40,483 nt of DNA from Planctomycetaceae bacterium (GTDB lineage: Bacteria > Planctomycetota > Phycisphaerae > Phycisphaerales > SM1A02). The stretch lies in contig JAJTGK010000016.1 in NCBI GenBank assembly GCA_021297815.1, positions 1 through 40,483 of the forward strand. The letters run 5' to 3'. Shown in pieces: positions 26,398 to 34,256 of the stretch; the stretch's first letter is position 1, and each line of letters begins with the position of its first letter. The notes beneath the pieces were generated by a model. The model was not told the DNA's origin. It did not search any database and saw only the letters and a program-made list of their open reading frames with translations. A program made the position numbers and the translations under genes.

Positions 26398-27828
26398 CTA
26401 CCCCACGGGGAGGCGCATGGTACGCACGGCGGGGGTGGAGCCTGCGCGCGTGGCGCGGACATGGACGATGGTCACGCCGTTCGATTCCACCGCGATGGGG
26501 CCGACCCGCTGGCCGTCGCCGAGCACGATCTCGACCGACCCGTCGGCGGGCGCGGCGCACCGCGCGTAGTGGACCTCCTTGGGCAGCGTCGTCCAGATGC
26601 GCAGGTCGGCGCTGTTGGTCGCGAACTGGTAGATGCCGCCGATCACCGCCGCCAGCACCGCCGAATCGTTGCTGCGGCCGTTCAGCGACTCCTGGATCGC
26701 GTAGGTTGCGATCGCCTTGGTCGCGCTCGAGACGAGCGTGACCGCGATGATGCCAGGCAGCCGCCTGTTGAAGTCGTCGCCCACCACGCGGTCCATGTCG
26801 GTCAGCACCGCCGACGGCCGCGCCTCGCCCGCCGCACGCAGCGCGAAGCCCGCGGGCCCCGCCACGCCGCGCTCGAGGACGGGAAACGCCGCACCCACAT
26901 ACGGCACCTTGCGCAGGAAGAGCGGAATGCTGATCTTGAACTCGCGCAGCCACGGGCCCGTGCCCGTCTCGAGGAACACATGCACCGTGGCGGGGGGCGC
27001 GGCGCCCGTGCCCGCGGCCTCGCACATCGCCGCGTCCTCGAGCGCATAGCCGCGGTCGGCCTCGCCCAGCATGCCCGCCACGCGGCGGAACGCGACGGTC
27101 GCCTGCTCGAGCTCCGACCGCCCGCCCGACGCGCGCAGCACGAGGCCGCGCAGGTAGGTCGCGTAGGGCACCTCGAACTCGCCATACCCCGTCAGGTCGC
27201 GCAGCGGCCCGTACGCCGACTCGATCTCGCCCTTCGTGCGCGCATCGCGCATCGCGCGATCGGTGTCGTAGCCCTTCGACGAGCCCGCGCGATCGGCCTC
27301 GCGCTCGAGCGCCTCGACCTCCTTCGCGTTCTTCGCCAGCGCATCCTGCTGCCACTCGAGCGCGCGGCGCAGCGACACCATGGCCTTGCCGCGGTCGCCG
27401 CGCGACAGGTGGTTCAGAGCCTGATACGCACAGCACATGATGCGGTCGTAGGTCGTGCCGCGGTAGGTCACGATGGTCTGGTTGGTCAGGATCGCCGCGG
27501 CCTGCTCGGTCACGCGCACCTCGGGCGCGTCGTCCAAGTACTCCCACATGCGTTCGTCGGCCGAGCCAAGCGCGGCGAGCGACCGATCGAGATCACCCGC
27601 GGCCGCGTAGATCGCGCCCGCCTCGAGCTCGTAGATCGTGCGGTCCTTGTCGCTGTCGCGACGGTCCTTGAGGAGCGGCGTCATCTCCTCGGCCGCACGC
27701 TGGAAGTCGCCGCGCGCGAAGCCCTGCATCACGGGCTTCATGCGGTCGTGGTGCGAGCAGCCCGCAAGGCAAAGCGCCGCCAGGGCGACCGCGAGGAACT
27801 TCGGAAGACGGGAGCGAATCTGCTGCAC
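26398..27828 (-). CDS. COG3014-like TPR lipoprotein
   Basis: About 476 residues if initiated at GTG 27828. A TTG nine codons upstream (27855) is also possible, and neither has a clear ribosome binding site; the GTG gives the better signal peptide (QQIRSRLPKFLAVALAALCL, then an AGC lipobox). The N-terminal half is helical and TPR-like (GDFQRAAEEMTPLLKDR; YELEAGAIYAAAGDLDRSLAAL; ALNHLSRGDRGKAMVSLRRALEW). The C-terminal half is beta-rich with VHVFLETGTGPWLREFKI and a segment resembling the COG3014 core. In proteobacteria COG3014 proteins are encoded next to LpoB and YcfL, so this trio is likely a functional unit. Each gene is separated by 50-90 bases on the minus strand. Confidence 0.82.
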   Translation of the reverse strand: MQQIRSRLPKFLAVALAALCLAGCSHHDRMKPVMQGFARGDFQRAAEEMTPLLKDRRDSDKDRTIYELEAGAIYAAAGDLDRSLAALGSADERMWEYLDDAPEVRVTEQAAAILTNQTIVTYRGTTYDRIMCCAYQALNHLSRGDRGKAMVSLRRALEWQQDALAKNAKEVEALEREADRAGSSKGYDTDRAMRDARTKGEIESAYGPLRDLTGYGEFEVPYATYLRGLVLRASGGRSELEQATVAFRRVAGMLGEADRGYALEDAAMCEAAGTGAAPPATVHVFLETGTGPWLREFKISIPLFLRKVPYVGAAFPVLERGVAGPAGFALRAAGEARPSAVLTDMDRVVGDDFNRRLPGIIAVTLVSSATKAIATYAIQESLNGRSNDSAVLAAVIGGIYQFATNSADLRIWTTLPKEVHYARCAAPADGSVEIVLGDGQRVGPIAVESNGVTIVHVRATRAGSTPAVRTMRLPVG

Positions 27829-27975
27829 GGGTACGACCGACGAGGTGGGCGGCAAGCGTATTCGGCCACGCGCCCTCGGACGGGGGAATCTACCGATCGC
27901 AGGCCGATCGGCAACAGGCGCGCAGATCGGTCATAATCCGCGGCTCGCGCCTTCGACCGCGCCTCGGGAGACCTC

Positions 27976-28920
27976 ATGCACGCCGTCCGCCTCCTCCTTG
28001 ACTCGGTGCTCGACTACGCGGGCCTCTTCCCGCCCGCAAAGCTCGACATGCAGCCGACCGTCTCGAACTACGCGCGCTACATGAAGGGGCCCGACGCGTG
28101 GATGCTGGCGCGCCTCATCGTGCCCGTGACGCGCTTCCCCGAGTTCGTGCGCGAGGCCGACCCGCTTCTGCCGAAGACCGCCGATGTCGAGGGCGAAACG
28201 CCATGGGCCCTCTCGGTCCTCGTCGCGCCCGCGTCCGACCGCCAGCTCGTCGCCGACCTCGAGCGCATCGAGCGCTTCAACCAGCGCATGGAGGACCGCG
28301 AGTTCAGCCGCGCCCACGGCCGCGCGGTGATCGACACCATCGAGACCCGCGCCACCACCGCGCACGAGATCGACCGCGCGCTCGAGTATGTGCCCGACGA
28401 CATCTACGCCTACTTCGAGATTCCCGCCGACGCCGACCCGCGCGGGCTCGTCGCCACCATGTCGTCGCTCGACGCGGGCGCAAAGCTCCGCACGGGCGGC
28501 CTCACCCCCGACGCGCACCCCACGCCCGAGCAGGTCGCGCGCTTCCTCAAGGTCTGCCGCGCGGCCGAGGTGCCGTTCAAGGCGACCGCGGGCCTGCACC
28601 ACCCGTGCCGCCACCTGGCGACCGATGTCGGCTGCATGCAGTTCGGCTTCCTGAACATGTTCGTGGCGGCGTGCCTGCTCTGGAACGACGAGTCGATGTC
28701 GGAGAAGGAGCTCGAGCAGGTCCTCGTGGAGGAGAACCCGCGCGCCTTCGACTTCCACCCGACGGGCCTCGCCTACGGACGGCGCATGCTCAAGTTCGAC
28801 GAGATCGCCGAGGCGCGCGAGCGCTTCGCGCACAGCTTCGGCTCGTGCTCGTTCGAGGAACCGCTTGCAGACCTGCGCGCGCTTGGGCTGCTGCCCGCCG
28901 CCGAGGAGGTGGCCCAGTGA
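27976..28920 (+). CDS. Conserved-looking protein of unknown function, coupled to fumarylacetoacetase
   Basis: A 314-residue soluble protein with no signal peptide or membrane helix and no family I can name. GGGAG precedes the ATG. Motifs that look structured are LLLDSVLDYAGLFPPAKLDM at the N-terminus, VPVTRFPEF, AYFEIPADADPRGLVATM, FKATAGLHHPCRHLATDVGC near residue 205, and AFDFHPTGLAYGRRMLKFDE near the C-terminus. The His/Cys-rich LHHPCRHL segment could bind a metal or be catalytic. Its TGA overlaps the next gene's GTG as GTGA, so it is translationally coupled to fumarylacetoacetase and may act in tyrosine or homogentisate degradation. That role is inference from position. Confidence 0.85.
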   Translation: MHAVRLLLDSVLDYAGLFPPAKLDMQPTVSNYARYMKGPDAWMLARLIVPVTRFPEFVREADPLLPKTADVEGETPWALSVLVAPASDRQLVADLERIERFNQRMEDREFSRAHGRAVIDTIETRATTAHEIDRALEYVPDDIYAYFEIPADADPRGLVATMSSLDAGAKLRTGGLTPDAHPTPEQVARFLKVCRAAEVPFKATAGLHHPCRHLATDVGCMQFGFLNMFVAACLLWNDESMSEKELEQVLVEENPRAFDFHPTGLAYGRRMLKFDEIAEARERFAHSFGSCSFEEPLADLRALGLLPAAEEVAQ

Positions 28921-30221
28921 CCGTGAACCAGCTCGTCGATCCGAACGACCCCGCGCTGCGCAGTTGGGTCGAGAGCGCGAACGACCCCGCAGGCGACTTC
29001 CCGATCCAGAACCTGCCGTATGGCACGCTCGACGGCGGCGTGGCCGTCCGTATCGGCGCGAAGGCGCTCAGGCTGCGCGACGCGCTCGACGCCGACCTCC
29101 TCGTGCGGAAGCTCACCGACAACGAGGACTTCCAGTACGCCGCCCACACGGCGTGGCTGAACGGCATCGCCGAGCTCGAGCCCGAGCAGCAGTCGATGCT
29201 GCGGCGCAACCTCGCGCATCTCTTCGCCGCGGGTTCGCCCGCGAAGGCGAAGGTCGAGCGCCTGCTCATCGACGCCGAGAGCCCGACCGACGAGCCGCCG
29301 TTCGTCGTCGGCGACTACACCGACTTCTACGCGTCGCTCCACCACGCGACCAATGTCGGCTCGATGTTCCGCCCGAACAATCCGCTGCTGCCGAACTGGA
29401 AGCATGTGCCCATCGGCTACCACGGCCGCGCAAGCTCGATCGTCGCGTCGGGCACGGGCATCGTGCGTCCGCACGGCCAGACCGTGTCGTCGGACGACGG
29501 CCCACCCGCGTTCGGCCCGTCGAAGCTCCTCGACTACGAGCTCGAGGTGGGCTTCTTCGTCGGCCGTGGCAACCAGCTCGGCGCGACCATTCCCATCGCC
29601 GAGGCCTGGAGCCACATCTTCGGCTTCTGCCTCGTCAACGATTGGTCGGCGCGCGACATCCAGAAGTGGGAGTACCAGCCGCTCGGCCCGTTCCTGGCGA
29701 AGAACTTCGCCACGACCGTCTCGCCGTGGGTCGTCACGCGCGAGGCGCTCGAGCCGTTCCTCGTCGCGGGCCCGCCGCGCTCGGCCGACGACCCGAAGGT
29801 GCTCGCGTACCTCGACGACCCGAACGGCCGCAATGTCGACATCACGCTCGAGGTGCTCGTCTCGAGCGCCGCGATGCGCGACAAGGGGCTCGCGCCCACG
29901 CTCGTCTCGCGCGGCTCGTTCCGCGACATGTTCTGGACGCCCGCGCAGATGCTCGCGCACCACGCCTCGAACGGCTGCCCGATGATGATCGGCGACCTGC
30001 TCGCGTCGGGCACCGTCTCTGGCACCACCAAGGAGTCGCGCGGCTGCCTGCTCGAGCGCACCTGGCGCGGCACCGAGCCGATCGCGCTCGGCGACGGCAC
30101 CGAGCGCAAGTTCCTGCAGGACGGCGACGAGGTCGTCATGCGTGGCTGGTGCGAGCGGGCGGGCTACCCGCGGATCGGCTTCGGCGAATGCCGCGGCATC
30201 GTGCTGCCCGCGCGGGCGTGA
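28917..30221 (+). CDS. fahA: Fumarylacetoacetase
   Basis: Hydrolyses fumarylacetoacetate to fumarate and acetoacetate, the last step of tyrosine degradation, in the cytosol. The 434-residue length is normal. An N-terminal SH3-like domain (residues about 1-120) precedes the FAA_hydrolase domain. Conserved residues are visible: metal ligand Asp-136 and catalytic His-143 in DYTDFYASLHHATNVG, VGYHGRASSIV-type loop (PIGYHGRASSIVASG), Glu-208 and Glu-210 (YELEVGFF), Asp-242 and Arg-246 (VNDWSARD), and LAKNFATTVSPWVV. It starts with GTG overlapping the upstream stop, behind GAGGAGG. No other tyrosine-pathway genes are in view. Confidence 0.97.
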   Translation: MTVNQLVDPNDPALRSWVESANDPAGDFPIQNLPYGTLDGGVAVRIGAKALRLRDALDADLLVRKLTDNEDFQYAAHTAWLNGIAELEPEQQSMLRRNLAHLFAAGSPAKAKVERLLIDAESPTDEPPFVVGDYTDFYASLHHATNVGSMFRPNNPLLPNWKHVPIGYHGRASSIVASGTGIVRPHGQTVSSDDGPPAFGPSKLLDYELEVGFFVGRGNQLGATIPIAEAWSHIFGFCLVNDWSARDIQKWEYQPLGPFLAKNFATTVSPWVVTREALEPFLVAGPPRSADDPKVLAYLDDPNGRNVDITLEVLVSSAAMRDKGLAPTLVSRGSFRDMFWTPAQMLAHHASNGCPMMIGDLLASGTVSGTTKESRGCLLERTWRGTEPIALGDGTERKFLQDGDEVVMRGWCERAGYPRIGFGECRGIVLPARA

Positions 30222-30273
30222 GCCTGGCGCATCGGCCGAGACATTCCTTGCACAGGACCCTCACGAAGAGGGG

Positions 30274-30302
30274 TTCGAATTCGACCGCCGAGGCCGTACG
30301 AT
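30274..30302 (+). promoter_or_regulatory. Candidate promoter of the first ECF-kinase module
   Basis: TTCGAA (30274-30279) and TACGAT (30297-30302) are separated by 17 bp, 30 bases before the ECF gene start. The -10-like hexamer and its flanks (gTACGATg) recur before the second ECF gene at 36574-36581 with the same spacer length. The -35-like region overlaps a perfect palindrome tcgaattcga (30275-30284). Either a housekeeping or a module-specific promoter is possible. Confidence 0.4.
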
Positions 30303-30332
30303 GCCACGCGTACACGGCGCCGCGGCGTTCCC

Positions 30333-30905
30333 ATGACCACGCGTGAACCCACCCACCCGAACGACGACCGCACGGGCCAGCCCGAGCTCGATGTAGGCAC
30401 GCTGGCCACCTTGGTCTACGACGAGCTCCGTGGCCTCGCAGGCGCCTACATGCGCGACCAGCGCGCGGGGCACACGCTGCAGCCGACGGCGCTCGTGAAC
30501 GAGGCGTTCCTGAAGATCGCCAAGGCGAACCCGCGCGCCACCACGAGCCGCTCGCATTTCCTCGCCGTGGCGGCGACGGCGATGCGGCAGGTGCTCATCA
30601 ACCACGCCGAGGCGCGCGGGGCGCGCAAGCGCGGCGGCGGGAGGGTGCGGGTCGATCTCGACCAGCATCTCTCGCCCGAGCGGGGCGGCCTGAGCCTGCT
30701 CGAGGTCCTCGCCATCGACGATGTGCTGCGAAAGCTCGCCGAACTCGACGGCCGCAAGGCGTCGGTCATCGAGATGAAGCTCTTCGGCAACCTGACCCAC
30801 GAGGAGATCGCCGAGGTCCTCGGTGTCTCCCTCTCGACCGTCGAGGCCGACTGGCGCATGGCGCGGGCGTGGCTCGCCAAGGAACTCGCGGAAGGAACGG
30901 CCTGA
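30333..30905 (+). CDS. ECF-type sigma factor (planctomycete kinase-associated group)
   Basis: A 190-residue RNA polymerase sigma factor. Region 2 is at about residues 25-95 (VYDELRGLAGAYMRDQRAGH; LQPTALVNEAFLKI; HFLAVAATAMRQVLINHAEAR) and region 4 at about 130-185 (IEMKLFGNLTHEEIAEVLGVSLSTVEADWR, the helix-turn-helix). The HTLQPTALVNEAFLKI signature is typical of the ECF group found beside Ser/Thr kinases in planctomycetes. It lies 9 bases upstream of the membrane kinase gene, and no anti-sigma factor is encoded. The kinase is therefore the likely regulator of this sigma, probably by phosphorylation. Confidence 0.93.
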   Translation: MTTREPTHPNDDRTGQPELDVGTLATLVYDELRGLAGAYMRDQRAGHTLQPTALVNEAFLKIAKANPRATTSRSHFLAVAATAMRQVLINHAEARGARKRGGGRVRVDLDQHLSPERGGLSLLEVLAIDDVLRKLAELDGRKASVIEMKLFGNLTHEEIAEVLGVSLSTVEADWRMARAWLAKELAEGTA

Positions 30906-30914
30906 GCGGGTCGC

Positions 30915-33900
30915 ATGGGCATGCCGAGCCCTCCTGACCCGACTTTCGGAGAACCGTCAAGGGGTGCGCCCCCCGATCCTGTCTCTGACGGCGTAGGCCC
31001 GCGCCCGATGGACCAGACCTCGCGTTTCCAGCGCCTTTCCGAACTGTTCGACGCCGCCGTCGCGCTCGACGAGGCCGCACGGGCGCGGCTTCTCGGTGAT
31101 CTCGAAGACGAGTCGCTGCGCCGCGAGCTCGAGGCCATGCTCGACATCGACCGCAGGGCGCCGAGGTCCGCGCGGCCGATCGTCGACATCGTGGGCGCGC
31201 TCGACGAGACGCGGCGGCCGATCGAGATCCCGAAGTCGATCGGCGGCTACCGCGTGCTCGGCCTCGTCGGCCACGGCGCCGGGGGCGTGGTGCTGCGCGC
31301 GGTCCAGCCCGAGACCGACCGCACGGTGGCGCTCAAGGTCCTCGCCTCGGGCCTCTGGAACCAGAGCGCGCTCGCGCGCTTCCGCCGCGAGATCCGCCTC
31401 CTCGGCCAGCTCGACCATCCGTCGATCGCGCGCATCTACGGCGCGGGCACCGACACCGACATGGTGCCCGCGCGCCCGTACTTCGTGATGGAGTATGTCG
31501 AGGGCCAGACGCTGTCGGCGTGGCTGCGCGAGTCGCCGCGCTCGCCGAAGGAGATCGTCCGCGTGGTCCGCGAGGTCGTCGACGCGCTCGGCTACGCCCA
31601 CGCGCGCGGCATCGTGCACCGCGATGTCAAGCCTGGCAATGTGCTCATCGACACCTCAGGTAGGGCGCGCGTACTCGACTTCGGCGTGGCCGCCGTCGTG
31701 CAGACCGAGGCCGCCGACGACCCGCTCACGCGGCTCTCGCGCACGCTCGACCTCGCGCCCACGCGCAGCCTCGTCGGCGCCACGCGCGAAGGCGCGGTGC
31801 TCGGCACGGTGCCGTACATGAGCCCCGAGCAGCTCGTCGGCGCGGGGTCGGTCGACGCGCGCAGCGACCTCTACTCGGTCGGCGTCGTGCTCTTCGAGGC
31901 GCTCGTCGGGCGCCTGCCGTTCCCCGTCGAGCGCATGTCGCTGCCCGAGGCCGCGGCGACGATCCGCGACGAGGAGCCTTCGACGATCGGCCGCTTCGAC
32001 CGCGCGCTGCGCGGCGACCTCGAGGCGATCGTCGCGCGGCTTCTCGAGAAGGAGCCCTCGCGCCGCTACCAGACCGCGCGCGAACTCTGCGACGACCTCG
32101 ACCGCTACCTCGCCGACCAGCCGACGCGCACCCGCCCCGCGACCCTGCTCGAGCGCACGCGTCGCTTCGCGCGGCGCTACCGAGGCCTGCTCGTCTCGGT
32201 CGCCGCCGCGTTCGTCGTGCTCGTCGGGTTCCTCGCCTATGCGATCAGCCTCTGGCAGGTCGCCGAGGATCGCGGTGACGAACTTTCGGCCGCGCTCGAG
32301 GCGTCGCGCCGCACCGAGTACCGCCGCGCGGTCCACTACAGCGAGGCCGTGCTGCGCGCGGGCATGCCTGGCGACGCGCGGCAGGCGCTCGACGCGACCG
32401 ACCCTGCGCGTCGCGGCTGGGAATGGCGCTACCTCATGGGCCGTGCGCGCGGCGAGTCGCGCGTGCTCCACTTCCCGGGCGTGCTGGTGCGCATCGCGTC
32501 GCGCGACGGCATCACCGCGATCAGCGATGTGCGCGGCAGCGTGCATCTTGTCGACGAGCGCACGGGCCTTGCGCGCCGCATTGCGCACCGCGGGCGCACC
32601 GTCTCGGGCCTCGCGGTCGGCCCTGGCGGGCGCGAGGTCGCCACCGTCGATGTCTCGGAGCCGACGATCGTCCTTCACGACGCCCGCACGGGCGAGCCGA
32701 CGCGCATCCTCGACACGGGTATCGGCACTGCGAACGACATCGCTTGGAGCGACGACGGCGCGCTGCTCGCGGTCGCGGGCTACGACGGTTCGCTCGCCGT
32801 GCTCGATGCGGCGACGGGCGCGGTGCGCTGCACGCATCCTGTCGAGGTTGTCGGAGCGCGGCCGGGCGAAGGACTCGTCGCGTTCCTCCCCGCGTCGCAC
32901 ACGATCATCGTGGCGGGCCGCAGCAGGGCTGGCGCGCGCATCCTCGCGTCGCCCGAGTCGGCGCCTGTCGATGTGCCCGAGCTGAAGGGCGTGGTCGAGT
33001 CGGTCAGCGGCTGCATGACGAGGGATGGCCCGCTGGCGCTGCTCGGCACCTACGACGGGCGGCTGTTCGTCATCAACCCGCGGTCGGTGCAGGTCGAGCG
33101 CGTGGTGAAGGCGCATGAAGGCGCCGTGCGGGCGATCGAGGGCGGGCCAGGCATCGGGCGCTGCGTCACGGGAGGCACCGACGGCGGCATCCATGTGTGG
33201 AATGTCGAGGAGGGCGTCGCGGTCGGCGACGCGGTGGGCGCCGAGCTGCATGTGCGCGGCCTCGCGGTCGACGCGGGGAGCGGCGACCTCATGGCCGTGG
33301 GCGACGACCGCTGCCTTCGCCGCTGGGAGACCTCGCGGCAGGTGCTCGAGCCCGTCCTGCGCGGGCACCGCGCGTGGGTGTATTCGGTCGCGTTCCTACC
33401 CGATGGTTCGCTGGTTTCGGGCGCGGGAGAGGCGCCCGAGATCGACGGCCGCCTGATGGCGTGGGACATTCCGTCGCGGCAGCCCGTCTGGGCACACAAG
33501 CTCGGCGCAGCGCAGGACCCGAACATCATCTGGCGCGTGGCGCACGACCCGCTCGGCACCGCCGTCGCCGTGTCGGGGCGCAGCCTGCACTTCGTGTCCG
33601 AGAGCGGCGTGGTCGAGCGCAAGCTCGCCCGTATGCCGTACGACCTCGCCGTCGTCGACGGCGGGCGGCTTCTCGCGGCGCTGGAGTGGGAGTCGCCCGA
33701 CCTCGTGCTGTATGACCGCGAGGGGCGTGTTCATGCGAACATCGCGCGGCCTTCGGTTTCGATGGGCGGGCTTGCGGCCGATGCGTCGGGGCGCCTGCTC
33801 GCGCTTGCGCACGAGTCGTCGCTGCGGCGGTTCCGCGTGTCGGAAGGCGCTGTCGACGAACTGTCGCCCATCGCGCTGCGCGGGCGTGGCCGATCGGTGT

Positions 33901-34256
33901 CCTTCTCGGGCAACGCGTCGCTGCTTGCGGTCGGCGTCGAGGGCGGCACGGTGCAGGTGTTCGACCTCGCCGCGCCAGGCGCGCCGCGCGAAGTCTGGCA
34001 CGCGCGGGCGAACCCAGGCGAAGTGGTGCGCGTCGCGCTTTCGCCCGACGGCATGCGGCTTGCGACAGGCGGCACGGGGCCGAGCATCCGCGTGTGGGAC
34101 GCGCAGTCGGGCGACATGCTGCTCGCGCTCGACGGGCACGGCGACACGGTGATGGATCTGCGCTTCTCGCCCGACGGCACGGCGCTCGCGTCTTCGTCGA
34201 TCGACGGCACGGTGCGCCTGTGGATGGCCGACACTCACGCAGGAGAGAAGCCATGA
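30915..34256 (+). CDS. Membrane Ser/Thr protein kinase with WD40-type propeller
   Basis: A 1113-residue kinase. Cytosolic catalytic domain at about residues 110-380: Gly loop GLVGHGAGGVVL, Lys-141 (VALKVL), HRD Asp-237 (VHRDVKPGNVLI), DFG Asp-255, TVPYMSPEQL and SDLYSVGVVLFEALVGRLPF. A single membrane helix follows at about 425-446 (LLVSVAAAFVVLVGFLAYAI). The C-terminal outside region of about 660 residues is beta-propeller/WD40-like, with units such as AVRAIEGGPGIGRCVTGGTD and SPDGTALASSSIDGTVRLWM. The ATG 9 bases after the sigma gene was chosen; Met-32 (31008) is an alternative. The stop TGA overlaps the next gene's ATG. It likely senses an envelope signal and controls the partner ECF sigma factor. 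Confidence 0.93.
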   Translation: MGMPSPPDPTFGEPSRGAPPDPVSDGVGPRPMDQTSRFQRLSELFDAAVALDEAARARLLGDLEDESLRRELEAMLDIDRRAPRSARPIVDIVGALDETRRPIEIPKSIGGYRVLGLVGHGAGGVVLRAVQPETDRTVALKVLASGLWNQSALARFRREIRLLGQLDHPSIARIYGAGTDTDMVPARPYFVMEYVEGQTLSAWLRESPRSPKEIVRVVREVVDALGYAHARGIVHRDVKPGNVLIDTSGRARVLDFGVAAVVQTEAADDPLTRLSRTLDLAPTRSLVGATREGAVLGTVPYMSPEQLVGAGSVDARSDLYSVGVVLFEALVGRLPFPVERMSLPEAAATIRDEEPSTIGRFDRALRGDLEAIVARLLEKEPSRRYQTARELCDDLDRYLADQPTRTRPATLLERTRRFARRYRGLLVSVAAAFVVLVGFLAYAISLWQVAEDRGDELSAALEASRRTEYRRAVHYSEAVLRAGMPGDARQALDATDPARRGWEWRYLMGRARGESRVLHFPGVLVRIASRDGITAISDVRGSVHLVDERTGLARRIAHRGRTVSGLAVGPGGREVATVDVSEPTIVLHDARTGEPTRILDTGIGTANDIAWSDDGALLAVAGYDGSLAVLDAATGAVRCTHPVEVVGARPGEGLVAFLPASHTIIVAGRSRAGARILASPESAPVDVPELKGVVESVSGCMTRDGPLALLGTYDGRLFVINPRSVQVERVVKAHEGAVRAIEGGPGIGRCVTGGTDGGIHVWNVEEGVAVGDAVGAELHVRGLAVDAGSGDLMAVGDDRCLRRWETSRQVLEPVLRGHRAWVYSVAFLPDGSLVSGAGEAPEIDGRLMAWDIPSRQPVWAHKLGAAQDPNIIWRVAHDPLGTAVAVSGRSLHFVSESGVVERKLARMPYDLAVVDGGRLLAALEWESPDLVLYDREGRVHANIARPSVSMGGLAADASGRLLALAHESSLRRFRVSEGAVDELSPIALRGRGRSVSFSGNASLLAVGVEGGTVQVFDLAAPGAPREVWHARANPGEVVRVALSPDGMRLATGGTGPSIRVWDAQSGDMLLALDGHGDTVMDLRFSPDGTALASSSIDGTVRLWMADTHAGEKP

